Below are positions 50,168 to 63,100 of a DNA stretch of 64,000 nucleotides, piece by piece (position 1 is the first letter of the stretch; every line of letters starts with the position of its first letter). The position numbers and the translations under genes are program-made. The notes under the pieces are model-generated. The model saw only the letters and a program-made list of their open reading frames with translations. It searched no databases and was not told the DNA's origin. Origin of the DNA: Saccoglossus kowalevskii (lineage: Eukaryota; Hemichordata; Enteropneusta; Harrimaniidae). Where the stretch lies: assembly GCF_000003605.2 (NCBI RefSeq), contig NW_003155740.1, forward strand, positions 361,738 through 425,737. The letters are read 5' to 3'.

Positions 50168-51337
50168 GTATTGGGTCAGAACATTTGATCACATTAAAAG
50201 CAAATCTTTGGAAGGGATGGTATAGCTGAAATGTTTTATTGAATAAAAAACAACTGGCTTTGAAATGGCGGACTGATACATTTAGAGAGAGTAGTCAGGT
50301 GGGTCAACATTTCCGATACTTCCAGTACCATATTTAAATTCTATCGGCTTCATTTCGGGACTTTATTTATGATAATGTAAGTTAGTATTTGATTTCAAAA
50401 ATCATACAAACTATTCATTTTAATTTTAGCATAGTGCGAACTACAACGACAACCCGTCAAATGGCGCAGCAAGCACACGTTGTTAAGTAGGGTGTGTCGT
50501 GTGATCATTCAAAATAAAAACATTCGACTGACCAACTTTAATGTTACCTCAAAATCTGCACCAAAACGTTCATGAATACGAGGCTGATGTTTGTAACATG
50601 GCGTATACAAGTGTGTGTGATACAGACAAGGCGCCCAAAAGAACAATAAAATCAGCTGGACTTTCTACAACTTGCTCTTCCGAAAAACAATGTTTTTTAG
50701 CTCCCAGACACTGTTTTGTGTCCTCCACAATTTACCACTCAAGCGGAGTATTTAAGACTTATTATTTTGCAGGGACTGCACGAAATCGTCATAATGATCA
50801 ATTATCAGCTATAAACAAGCAACAATATTTATATATGATTATTCCTCAAACTGTTCAAAATGTTGTTATGTTGTTAATTTTTTATGCTAAGTGACCGTCC
50901 ATGCAAACACCACATTATCCATGTTTGAGACCAACATTGTTGTAAAAGTATGAGGCCGGCACTTCTCGAGTGTTGAGAATGTATGACGATTTTGGCTTCG
51001 GTTTCTTGCTATTGTGTGAACTTGAAGCCAGTCAAGGTAATATAAATACAACGTGGACGTAGAGAAATTGGCCGATCTATGTTTTAAAACTAAAAAAAAT
51101 GCTGGCGACACACTGAGATTGCCTTATCGTCTATTTGACATATTGCATGACATGGTTCAAAGAAGTTCAGTATGTTACTCAACCGGGTAGTCTGAATATG
51201 AGTGCTAGGAATCAAGCTCCTACACGTAAAAGGCATATTTCTGTTGGCCTAAGCGCATAGATAGTTTGACCCTTACTCTTGTGTTGGGTGTGTTTGCGTT
51301 TGTGTGTGTGTTTGTTCATTGGGTCTCTTCTCTCCTT

Positions 51338-52711
51338 ATCCAATTTTGAAGCCAATGTATGTGGCTGTGTATAATAATAAAAAATAGTGTTTCTTTGTTA
51401 TGAGACAGCTGGAAATCCTTTTTTAAACTGTCTTTTCTCATAGTAAAACACGGTAAATAAATTTACTTAACTCTTTTAATATTTGTTTTTCTTTTAATAA
51501 GTTTATCAAATTGTCATAGTCGAATTGTCCTAGAGTATGTTGTGTTTTTTGAAGAGGTCATCTCTCTCTTTTTTGTAATATTTGCACTGTAGAAGGAAGT
51601 GTGTCTCATCTTCGATTTGACCATTGTTGCAGATTAAAGCGGGTGGAAGCGGGTGGGTTGTCACCTGCTGCGCACGCCCGAGAATTGAGTCCCAAGCGAT
51701 TATAACAACACACGCTAAGAACGCAAAGGCCCATGGGTGGAGGCTTGTTTGTAAACAATAGCACGCTATGGCCACCTGACGCATGCGTAGTTGACAAATA
51801 CCCCGCTTCAAGCATTTTTTTTGAATGAGATCAATATTTGTGTTTCTTCGTTCTATTTGCAGTGTATGTGCACTGATTCTTAGTTTGGTCATCGCCGACC
51901 AGTGTTTTGAATTAATAGTGTCTAGATTTTCAAAGGTGAAATCTTGTTTTATTTCTCTATATGTTCGTAGTTTATTTTTGTGGTTTCCGCCTTTGTTGTC
52001 GTAATACAGTGATTCCTCGACATTTTTTTGTTAGAGCAGTTGCAATTTTTCTTTAAATCTAGAGATTATATTGTCATGGTTATCACTGCTTTTATTCCAT
52101 ATGTCACTTATGTTTAATAATTTGAGTGGACGTTTAATACTTGATAACCAGTTGTCAGTGCCTGTTTCATCAGTTTTTACTCATAATCTGTAACATTCAT
52201 TGACCAGTGTACTAGTATTTTCCGGCTTATTAGAAACTGTCGGCCAATATTTATTTGGGTCAAACTTGTTAAGAGCAGTGAGTAGCGACCAAGTTACATT
52301 AGGCAACCGATGTTTGTGGCTTTACAGCCAACTTTTAGAAAGAATTTACAGAATTTCAGGTGGAGTTTTTCTGCTGGTGTTGTGCAGTTTGATAGGTTTG
52401 ACGATTGTTTCATGTTATCACATGACCAAACCGCAAAGCAATAAAGCAAAATTTATTTGACCACTGCATCAAACATCTTTAGATATACTTTTACAGGCAT
52501 ATTTGTTTCTGAATATAATTGCTGTTATAGAATGAATAGAGCTTTCATTCCTCTGTTTGTGAAGTTTTTCTGTGGAATTAATTTTAATATCCAGATATGT
52601 ATGAGAAGAAACATTTCAAATTCTTTCTTATTTAAACATACGATTTAAACTTGTTTAGACTTTTCCCCGATTTATTGAAAATGCCTGGTTTTGAATTTGA
52701 GATGACTTTAG
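51338..52711 (-). mobile_element. 5'-truncated LINE (non-LTR retrotransposon) fragment
   Basis: On the minus strand, frames read KVYLKMFDAVV, EKLHLKFCKFFLKVGCKATN, ALNKFDPNKYWP, NKLRTYREIKQDF, TKLRISAHTLQIERRNTN and CNNGQIEDETHFLLQCKYY, the typical region between reverse transcriptase and the 3' end of jockey/CR1/L2-like LINEs. Several in-frame stops (for example within the KTYL-VKPILLY block) show that it is dead. Comparison with uninterrupted unit A at about 48,175 gives the boundaries. The upstream reverse-transcriptase core is absent, as expected for 5' truncation. Confidence 0.8.
51647..51808. mobile_element. Small inverted-repeat element nested in the LINE
   Basis: The ends AAGCGGGTGGGTTGTCA and the complement of AAGCGGGGTATTTGTCA form a terminal inverted repeat around 162 bp. 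It splits the LINE's conserved reading between RRNTN and CNNGQIEDE, so it inserted after or with the LINE's decay. No clear target duplication. Confidence 0.6.
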
Positions 52712-54221
52712 CATTGATCCCGGGCATTGACCGATTCCTTTGATGAAACTTGACCAAACCCCTACAGGAATAAAATAGATTAGCCTTTAATGTGTGTTAG
52801 TGTATGTGTGGGTGTTTGTTTGCTTGTTTGTTTTTACCTCTTATTTAGGATTGACCCATAGCATTGGCCTATTTTTTGGATGGAATTTGGTTACAATGCC
52901 CATGTAGTGACCGAGTTGTGCCGCACAAAAACGTGGTTACCAAGCGACACTTGTTACCTTGCAACGGCATATTTGGATCCACGTACTATATATATTCGTC
53001 TACCGGCAAGTCGATTTGTTAATCTACATACAGATTTGTAATTGTAAGTACCATGTGACATGTACAATCAGCGCACGCAATCTTGTGATGGAATTATTAC
53101 GTCTAAGTCGAACTAAAGAAGCCGTACTTTCAGAAGATTTTCCAATTATTTTGATATTGATTAAGGTTTGTGGTAATAATACCTGCTAAAGTTGTAGTGT
53201 CGATGATTTAAGATAACATATTTAACCACAATATAACCAGTAACTAGTATGAAATGAGGGTTGAAGTGTCATTGTAGCAATTTCTATCTAATTATTATCA
53301 CTATGAAATGTTCTACTCTCACTTAAGACATAAAGCAATATTAATCTTATGTATTCCATCTTCTTTTAGGGGTGCATCACATCCTAGATCATTTCTGAAT
53401 TTGAAATTTAGTGACGTAATTGTTGTCAGCATATCCAGCATATGTATATAATTATAATGACATGATAACACTTCGATCATGTTCCCTCCATTCATGTGAC
53501 GATAACGTGGCTTTCAAAGTTCATACAAGGTCGCATAACTAATATATGAACATTTTGTGAAAGCCAAAGTCAAATAATAGCCCTGCTAAAATGACTTTTC
53601 CGAAGACGCGACAGTGGAGGAAAGAAACAACCTCCATTTTGACAAATACTTCGTTATTTTATGAGACTCACGTGTGGTTATATAGGTCGAAGTACAAAGG
53701 TAGATACACGATTTTCTGTTAGCTTAATTTCTGTTGTGCATGATAAATACAGATTTTTTTGGTAAGTTGAAAGATTATTGGAAAGCTTCCTGACGTTTTA
53801 TTTGTATGTATTGAACAGTGACGCTGCTGACAATCGTTTCGTTGTTCTCTACATGACTTTTCTTCTTTGTGCGGGTAAAGGTATATAACTTGGTGAAAGC
53901 GGATGGTTGCATCATATCAGACTATGCACCTGTTAAATTTTCCAGTCTTTTCCCGGTTTTTATGCTGGCCATATGAGTGATTGTTGTGGCGATTCCTGTG
54001 AGACATTATTTTTATAAACGTAATCCGATATGTTGCGATTCTCGAATTTGTCTTTTATTTTTATTTGAACTTGGCACGTTCTGATTCTAGCTTATGGGCA
54101 GTGCCATTATAGGATCATCAAATTGCTTTGTACTGAGACTGCCAACATATACGCAATCTGTTCATTTTGCCTCAGACTCACCCATCTAATCGCAACGGCT
54201 TGAAAGTAAATCAATGTCGGG

Positions 54222-54498
54222 NNNNNNNNNNNNNNNNNNNNNNNNNNNNNNNNNNNNNNNNNNNNNNNNNNNNNNNNNNNNNNNNNNNNNNNNNNNNNNN
54301 NNNNNNNNNNNNNNNNNNNNNNNNNNNNNNNNNNNNNNNNNNNNNNNNNNNNNNNNNNNNNNNNNNNNNNNNNNNNNNNNNNNNNNNNNNNNNNNNNNNN
54401 NNNNNNNNNNNNNNNNNNNNNNNNNNNNNNNNNNNNNNNNNNNNNNNNNNNNNNNNNNNNNNNNNNNNNNNNNNNNNNNNNNNNNNNNNNNNNNNNNN
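54222..54498. other. Assembly gap (277 N)
   Basis: A run of N whose true length is unknown. It directly precedes the LTR and interrupts unit B of the long duplication, so it probably hides more of the same insertion. Confidence 0.99.
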
Positions 54499-54499
54499 A

Positions 54500-55175
54500 T
54501 GTCATGAATTTGTTTTTGCGTATCTGTTGACCGACTTAATTAGTTGATTATTAGCGAATTGCTGTGTTATGTCTGTCATCGTTTAGGCCTATTTGAAGTT
54601 TTGGACGGAACTTGGCTCAGTGATTTGGAACTAATTACGAGATATCCGTCGCGATTCTGACAGTTGGTATCCATAGTTATTAATGTAGTGAACGATTAAT
54701 CAAAAGATATGACGTATTCAGTGCTTAGTGTGATTGGCTTTATGATTGAAGGTTACGCCCTAGAGTCTGTTTACTGCTTTGTAATTGGTTAGAGTTGTGA
54801 AAATGAATGAAGAGAGTTTGAGTTGGTCTTGGGGAGCACAGCACGATAGACGCAGTAGAGAGAGTGCAGTCCTGGAGAGTCGAGTCGAGTCCTGGAGAGC
54901 CTTGGGGCGAGTGTTGACGCAGTCTAAGAGAGTCTTGGGTCAGCCTCGCGTTAGTCTTGGGGACTTTTCCCCAGGGCGCTGTGTCTTATAGAGTGCTCGA
55001 TTGACCGACTAAGACGAGAGCTGAAACGTATTTCGTTGTGTGTGTCTTATTTGACTGTAAAGTATAAGTGACTTCCCCGATCCCGTACCTCAAGGGGACG
55101 AGATAGAGAGACGAGACGAGATTCCCCTCCTGACAAGTGTGGAGAACCCCCGGAGAGAAGATTTTCCCCCTGATA
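54500..55175. mobile_element. LTR of a retrotransposon (fossil), probably Gypsy-like
   Basis: The 676-bp segment begins TGTCATGAATT and ends CCCCTGATA, a near-inverted TGTCA/TGACA pair typical of LTR ends. Unit A of the duplication lacks it. The right flank GGAAG equals the five bases of unit A at the predicted insertion point, fitting a 5-bp target duplication whose left copy is under the N gap. No internal region is visible, so it is either a solo LTR or the right LTR of a longer element partly hidden by the gap. Age cannot be judged from one LTR. Confidence 0.55.
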
Positions 55176-55629
55176 GGAAGAACAATTTTTAATCTCATTT
55201 CAGTAAATATATATATATATTGTGCAGTTCAGTGACGACGGAGAGATTGACTTTTGTACGTAGAACTTGCTTTTGCACCAAACAAATATTTTTCTGTTTC
55301 AAAAAAACTTATGGCAATGCTGGCTCAAAATAATAAATACCCCAGCTTGTATCAGGGAGAAATTCAACATAACAGTATATTTACATATAACTATCACAGT
55401 AATCATAGAAACATCTTGTGGCTCCATTTCACATTTCACGAATGATGACATGTGACAACATATAATCTAATATATTAGTCAAATCTCTTGTCAGATACCA
55501 TTATTATGACACTGGTTGTCTTAAGTTTTTTATATGTGATCATGTCAACAATATCGATTTATTGTTAACTGTAACTCATTTACTTAATACAGGTTCAAAA
55601 CATCAAATTCAGCAAACAAATTGTTCGAA

Positions 55630-58600
55630 ATGTCCTGGTGTGAATCGGAGTTGCCCGATGATGACGTCGAGTCAGTTATGTCAGTAACATCTTCAGGTAT
55701 CTATATGTTCTATAAATACTTGGCTACAAATCAGATAAACACCTTAACTTCCTTGTTTGCATAGTATACGTTTGCATTCGATTATGTTTTAGTTTTGTCG
55801 GGAATCGGAAGAGATGCAACACGAAGAGTATTTGTTCTCTCTGCCAATGAGACGAATTCAAGCCTGATACAAGATCGTATAATTTCCCCATTGAAAAAAG
55901 CTGGAATTCCCTGTTTATATGACCGCAATAGTTTTCCTCTCGGGTTTACTTTGGAAAAAATTCACACAAGCTGCATCACACGACACCCAGTTACTATTCT
56001 TCCAATAACGAAAAGGTTTAATGAAGAGTTCAGCGACAATTACATTGAAAAGGTGTTTCCTATCGACTATCATATCCGTCATCTGGTAGTATGCATACTC
56101 CTTGAATCAGGATGCAAAATACCGACCAGATTTGAGTCATTGACGCAGTTGGACTTCAGTGGAGCACAGAGTGACAAAGATGCCAATAAACAGGAACATA
56201 GAATGGTTAAAGCGGTGAAGAGAAAACTTGAGCGAACGAAAAGAAAAGACAAAAAAGGTGAGTGGCTGTGAAGGTTCAATTCAGCCTGTAGGGCTACTCC
56301 CATAGTTAATTTTTGAAAATCCAGGCCAATTTTATTGTCCAATAACGCCCTCAACGTCAATTGTTTTGGGTCAAGTTTTCAACTGGCCGTGGAGCACTCC
56401 CACCCACGACTAAAGTACCCCGGGTTATATAACACTTTCATTTTTTGAATTAAAATATTTTTTGTTGAATTAAAACATATCTTATCTCATTATATTTAAT
56501 TTGCTTCTTTGTATCAATAGATCCAAATGAAGATCTGTGTAGCCGTTCAGAAACGTTATCTCTAATGTCAGACAATACATTAGTGGAGAATCAGGTTGAC
56601 ACTGGTTTGCGTATCGAACAGGAAGGCAGTGAAAGTTCAGTCGAATTTGTTGCAATAAATGATTTAAACAATCCACGGCAACAATCGACAGGGGTACATG
56701 TCAGATATGACAAGATTCAAGAGTCAGGTTAGTTACTACATCGTTTTTATATATATTTAATATCTAACGTTATATTTTAGGATGCGAAGAAAGAGTGGTT
56801 AAAGTGATATTGACAAATTTGTCCAACCGGAGGGAGCATTTTTTTTGTAAAAGGCTGCACTGAAACAAATATTTTGTCCCAGTCTCTAATGACAACATTT
56901 ACAATGTTCTTCATTCTCCATCAGTTATTTCATCACACTTAGGCATTGTAGGTATTTTATTCCACTTTTAGTCACATTTATGGTGTTTTTAAGTATAAAC
57001 CAGCTTCAAGCGAATAACCGACATTTCAGAAGCAGTCGTATCAACAGATGACCCTCGCGCGCAAACAAAACAAAAACAACACGCTACACTACCGCCACTG
57101 ACCTAATTAAAAAGTAATACAACACACGTCATTTCCGGGTGAATAAACAATGTATTATAACCCATATTAATGTGTAATACATAAGGAGTCGTAAAATTAG
57201 TTTGAGGAAATAAAGAGACGTACCAAACGTCGTTACACGACGTCAACACATCCTGGAGTGCCGCCAGAAATTCAAATTAGTCAGTGCTAGCCAATTACAC
57301 AGTGTGGCAGGGCTACGAAATGACCGGCCGATACATTTGTGTTTATCGATGATTATCTCCGGGTTAAAAGTATTTATATAGAAAATAACTCGTTGTTTGA
57401 CCTGTTCAACAAATTACAGGTGATCAACCGAGACACTCGGACAAACCTTATATGGGAATCAGCCATTTTACGATCTATCATAAAGTCTTGGCAATCTCAG
57501 AAGCCTGCAATGACGTCTTGGATAGATTAGAATTTAATAATCAACCGCCAAATGCTTGAATATGATTGGCTGATAGAGCTAATTAGGCACATTTGTTATG
57601 TATTGCACATGACATGCAGTGTGTGGTTTACTCAATGACATATCTTATTGAACGCTTCATGTATCAATTATCTTTATAGATCACAAACTGGAACAGCGTG
57701 ACTTTGGTATAAAGTACGAGGAAGGAATCTCTGCATTTCATGCATTCTACACAGATATGCATGGGTGGAAGAATGACATAGAAGAATATATCATGCAGAA
57801 AGTTATACCTAATGCTCCGGTTGAGAAGTTGGCAGAGTTGCTGTGTTTTCAGAACACACGACTGGAGATTGCCGTCCTGGAAGCTATAAGAAATAGAATA
57901 ATCACACATTTGGTCCCAAATATATTCAGTAAGAAGTTGATACACTCCACCAATTCTTCTCTTATTAGTGTTGAATCAACATTACGTCTATCATTCCGTG
58001 AGATAGAGGACTATAATGTTACATGTGAAAAAATACTGACATACCAACTCATACTTTCTGCACTTGTAAACGCACGCTTGTTGGGTGTTCTTTCAAAAGA
58101 ACTTCTCCCTGGCGATTCACTCACTCCAATAATAACACTACTCAATTTGAAACAACACGCTATTTCTCCGCATGCTGCAGTATGGACAACACAGGCGAGA
58201 ATTACCCTAGAATGCAATGTATACTACATTACTAATGCGTTACAGAGAATAAAAGAGGACGTAGGAAGCTGGAAGAAAGTCAAGACATCTATTACAAAAT
58301 CAACTTTAACCTCGATGAGGAAGGTGACATCTACATCTACATATTTGGACAAACTCTCATACAACTTGGAACGAATGAATGAATCGAGTGGGGGAAAGAG
58401 AACTGCTGAGAAAATATTACAAACCGATAAATTTGCAGTATTGGCCGCAACTGATTTTTTAGCTTGTAAGGTAAGAAAAAGTGATGCATTTGTCTCATTG
58501 CGAATAATAAACATCTAAAAATAAACGAACTTGAAAACCATCATAGTATATATTTGATATTACTGTTAATACAATATAGTATTTATGTCTATCATTGAAT

Positions 58601-59875
58601 TTTAGATCATGAACCAAGATAAGTTGGACGACAATCTTAATTATCTAAGACTCCTTGGATACCTAATGTACGGGATGAACCTGCACCGCACGTCAAGAGA
58701 AAGTACCCTTGTATTTCAATTGTCTATTCTAGTAAAGTTATTGGAGAGTTCAAAAGACGAAGGTAAGATATTTATTTATTAGTCCCCGTTCGGACGAAGT
58801 CCGAAAACGGGGACTTATAATTCGGTCTCCGTCCGTCTGTGTGTCCGTGTGTCCGTGCGTCTGTCCGGAGTCATATCTCAGAATCCCTTGGACCGATTCT
58901 GTTCATTCTTTGCATGTGCCTAGTACCTTATGTGGGATATATGCACATGCAGTGGTTTAGCGATCCGATTCAAAATGGCCGACTGGCAGCCATCTTATTT
59001 TTTGAAAATGTCGTATTTTGGACATGCTTTGTCAGTTTTCATTCAAATTTAGTACATAGATCATACATGTTAGGATACATGTCCCCGACCGTCCGTGAGT
59101 TCCTGAGTTTGTCTGTCCGATCGTCTGTGTGTCCGTCTGTCCGTGTGTCAGTCTATCCAACGTCATATTTCAGAATCCTGAGGACCGATTCCGTTCATTC
59201 TTTGCATGTGCCTAGTACCTTATGTGGGACATATGCACATGCAGTGGTTTAGCGATTCAATTCAAAATGGCCGAATGGCAGCCATCTTGTTTTTTGAAAA
59301 TGTGTATTTTGGACATGCTTTGTCAGTTGTCATTCAAACTTGGTACATAGATTATACATGTTAGGATACATGTCCATGACGATTTATTTTGCAATTGGAT
59401 CAAAGATGGTCGACTGGCAGGCATCTTGTTTTTGTTTTTTTATGCAGTATCTTGGACGTGCTCTGTCAGTTTTCATTCAAATTTGGCACATACATGTACT
59501 TTATACATGTTAGGATGCATGTCCATGACAATTCGTTTCAAAATCTGGTCAAGGATGGCCGATTGACAGCCATCTGACTTTTTGGCCTTACTACTATATT
59601 TCCACAATTTATGTACCATTTTCATTCGTATTTGGCACACACATCATACATATCAGTGTGTTTCATAATCAGATCAAAGATGGCTGAATAACAACTGTTT
59701 TTATTTTGGCCATATTACTATGACACGAAACACGTGTTTTGATGTAAATAAACAATCTGTTGTATACGCCACTTGGAACTTAAGTTTCTAGGACATGCTC
59801 GCGACAACCCCTTCGCTTTAATATGACGAGCACAAAGAGAACTTAACGGGGACTGTGTCATTTTCAATGACTTGT

Positions 59876-59946
<71 letters not shown>

Positions 59947-60013
59947 TTATTTAATTAATTAATTAATTAATTAATTAATTAATTAATTAATTAATTAATT
60001 AATTAATTAATTT

Positions 60014-60069
<56 letters not shown>

Positions 60070-60128
60070 TTTTATTTGTTCGTTCGTTTGTTTGTTTGTT
60101 TGTTTGTTCGTTTATTTATTCATTTAAT

Positions 60129-60199
<71 letters not shown>

Positions 60200-63100
60200 T
60201 TTTGCAGCATTCTGTGTCAACATTATTGAAGGTGCTAAAGACACTCAGGACATGAAGTGCATTGGTATCCACCAAGTATTAGAACATCTTAAATCTACAC
60301 CAAACGATCAAGTGCGACAATTCCATAGCAGCATGTTTGGTCAGTTAATCTACCATCCTTTACGATGTGTGAATAAATTAGCCCAAAAAAGGACGGTCCT
60401 GAAACGAAGCATTGGGGATGAAGCGATAAAACCCAAGGACAATCCATTCTCTGTGTCTTTCCAACAGCTTCAAGAAATAAACCAGAGGCTTATTCTCCGA
60501 GAATGTGGAGATATAAGCTTGACGAGTAAGGATTCGGTCGCGCCATCAGAGCAAGATATAAGTGCAAACACACGATGGGCGTGGAACGGCCACCTTTTTG
60601 GTAGTATGGTAACTGTGAGTGTCCCAAGTACCTTGGAAGAGATATTAGGAAATGATGAAGATATGAAGTACCAAAGCTATGAAGAAATGCCCTCCGTAAT
60701 GTTTCTATCAGAAATGTCATTGCTGCATAAGCTACAGAAACATGACAACATAATCGACCTGTACGGATTTTGTCGTCATCCACTCCCTATTTTCACAATA
60801 ACTGAACATCTTGAAAACAATCTTCTTGAGTATCTTACAGAACGTACGACGCGAGATAAGTTCATGTCACTTTATGAATTGGTACATGATATCTGCATTC
60901 CTGTGATATCAGCCGTACAGTACTGTCACACAAATGAGATCGTCCTCAGAGATGTGATTGCCAAGAATTTCAGAATTGAGATAGGTCAAAACAAGTCGAT
61001 AAGAGTAAAATACTGTGATCTCAAGTTGGCCAAAGAGCTACAAAAAAATGATGGGAAATATGGTTCGGTTAATCCCTATTTTACCATTTTGGGAGACAAG
61101 TCTGAAATGGTGGATGACACAAATTGCTATTTAGGTATTTGATTTATGATAATCTAAATAGTATTAATGTATAGAGTTGTGGTAATCTGTTCTAATCAGA
61201 AAACTCTTTACGGACATATAGTCTTCAATGGCACTTATTAGGTTGATGACATAGATACTAATACTAATAATGTATGTTTGTCGTCACAAACTGCATAGGA
61301 ACATTTCAGTTTTGTACGAATTCAGTATTAATATTATCTATATTTTTCATATAGTATTATACATACATAAACTGTATACATAAATATCCTGTTTCATAAC
61401 TCATAGGTACTGAGAATGACAACATTGCCAAACGATGGAGTGCTCCAGAGTCGTTTGTTGAGCCCTACGTGTTTTCCAAAAAATCTGATGCATGGATGCT
61501 GTCATGTACATTATACGAGATTTTAACTCACGGATGTCAGCCTTACACCGAGTTATATGGTACGACGTCTGATGACATAATGCTGCAGGTATGGCTTACT
61601 TTATTGATTACATATTATACAGGTGGAATCGTGGAATTAAGGCAAAACATAGGTGGGTGATGAACTATCGTTGAGAGTAACAGTTATACCTTAATAAAAT
61701 TTGAAGATTTGTCTTCCTGAGTGTCAGTACAGTAAGCAATTGTTTTATCACCTCGAATTCATGGAGTTTACTTTTCTAGTTTGAGTGGTGATTTTGTAAT
61801 TATGTACACCACTCTGTGATGCATAACAGACTCTACAATGATAGACAAGCTGATAATAAATATTTTCGGCTCCATTAGTGCCAAGAATATTATGTGTTGT
61901 GTATGGTTGCTTCATCTATTTTCACGCACCTGTCTACAATTCACTTTGCGCGATCTGCCATTTATATTGCATTTGATTTTCCATGTGACCAACGTGCGAA
62001 CCTATGGTTTTGCGAACGCGATCCGATCAGTTATTTGCGCCATAAATGTGAAATTGTTACCAAAAATGTTTTTCCTGTATTTGTATTCAAATTTGTTCAT
62101 TGCATTGGTTGTCTTATTCCGCTGTCCAACTAAAACTCTTTTCTAATTCACATTTAGGTTATGCGAGGTCTTCGTCTCAAACAACCTGCCTGCATACCAA
62201 CAACAATATTTGACATTCTTCTTCATGGTCAAGTTGTGATACCAGCTAAACGACTTTCCGTTGATACACTATATGATAAAGTTGTTGCTCATTCAACAAA
62301 TCTACCCCAACCCGGTAGGTAATGTAGATGTCTCAATACCACTAATCTATTCCCATAGACGACAATCTTGAAGTTTGATTTAATAGTATGTTTAAAATGA
62401 TTCACCACGCATGATATGTCTATGAATATAAGCTTAAATAAATTTCAATCTGTAGATGAGTCATCATAACTATTGTATTGCAAATCAGTACCAGTTTTTT
62501 TTACTATTATTATTCTGTTACTTACTTTGTCAGATCCAAGAGACATAAAGAAAATACACTTCCCACCGCAAAGGGATCGTAGCCAAGGAATGGAACCAGA
62601 GAGGGTAAACATCCATGATCTTCAGTCATGCCCTTCGATGTGTCTTTTAATATGTGTTCATATTCAGTACCAAGGGTAGCTTCTGTTGTGAAACCAGTGC
62701 AAATGAATTTAAATATATCAACTGCTTACAAAATAAATGTTATATTTCAGGGCATTCCTAAACAGCCATACAACTACTATTATTCATCGGATTCTTATTG
62801 TATGGGCGTAAGTAACATAAGTCATCCACACAAACTATGCATTTCAATAAGATTAACATACTTTTTAACACACATAAAATGATGCCACCGTTTTACAATT
62901 TAAATTTCAGAATCATTTTCCATGCAGATTAGAAGACATCACAGCAACAGATGTACAGATGAAAAGGGCCGAAACTGCTGGGGCGTTTGGTTATGTATGT
63001 CAATAATTTATTAATGATCTAATTAAAGTATAATATCACAGGGGTGGTGACGTGGCCATTAATCATGTATTCAATATTCATTTATTGTAGGTTACACTGG

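Larger units (their letters stand above)
50251..55258 (+). repeat. Long direct duplication, unit B, interrupted twice
   Basis: Aligns with unit A at 50,251-51,337, 52,712-54,221 and 55,176-55,258. The two breaks hold a LINE fragment and an LTR plus assembly gap. The 5' boundary is set by the shared CTTTGAAATGGCGGACTGAT or close variant. Confidence 0.8.
44097..55629. other. Intergenic region between the two divergent paralogues
   Basis: Holds the 5' regions of both TIR/kinase/death genes and is mostly repetitive: a dispersed monomer repeat (45,985-46,700), a long direct duplication (47,093-55,258), LINE and LTR material and an assembly gap. 44,097-45,984 has no feature that I can support. No host gene is recognised. 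Confidence 0.7.

Noticed and set aside
54107-54547. Reading frames spanning the N run
   Set aside because: They consist mainly of undefined residues and have no evidential value.
60096-60207. N-terminal Leu-Phe-Ile-Tyr repeat upstream of exon 6 of copy B, resembling membrane segments
   Set aside because: It reads through the TTTA microsatellite; the exon starts at the acceptor at 60206-60207, and the paralogue has no such segment.
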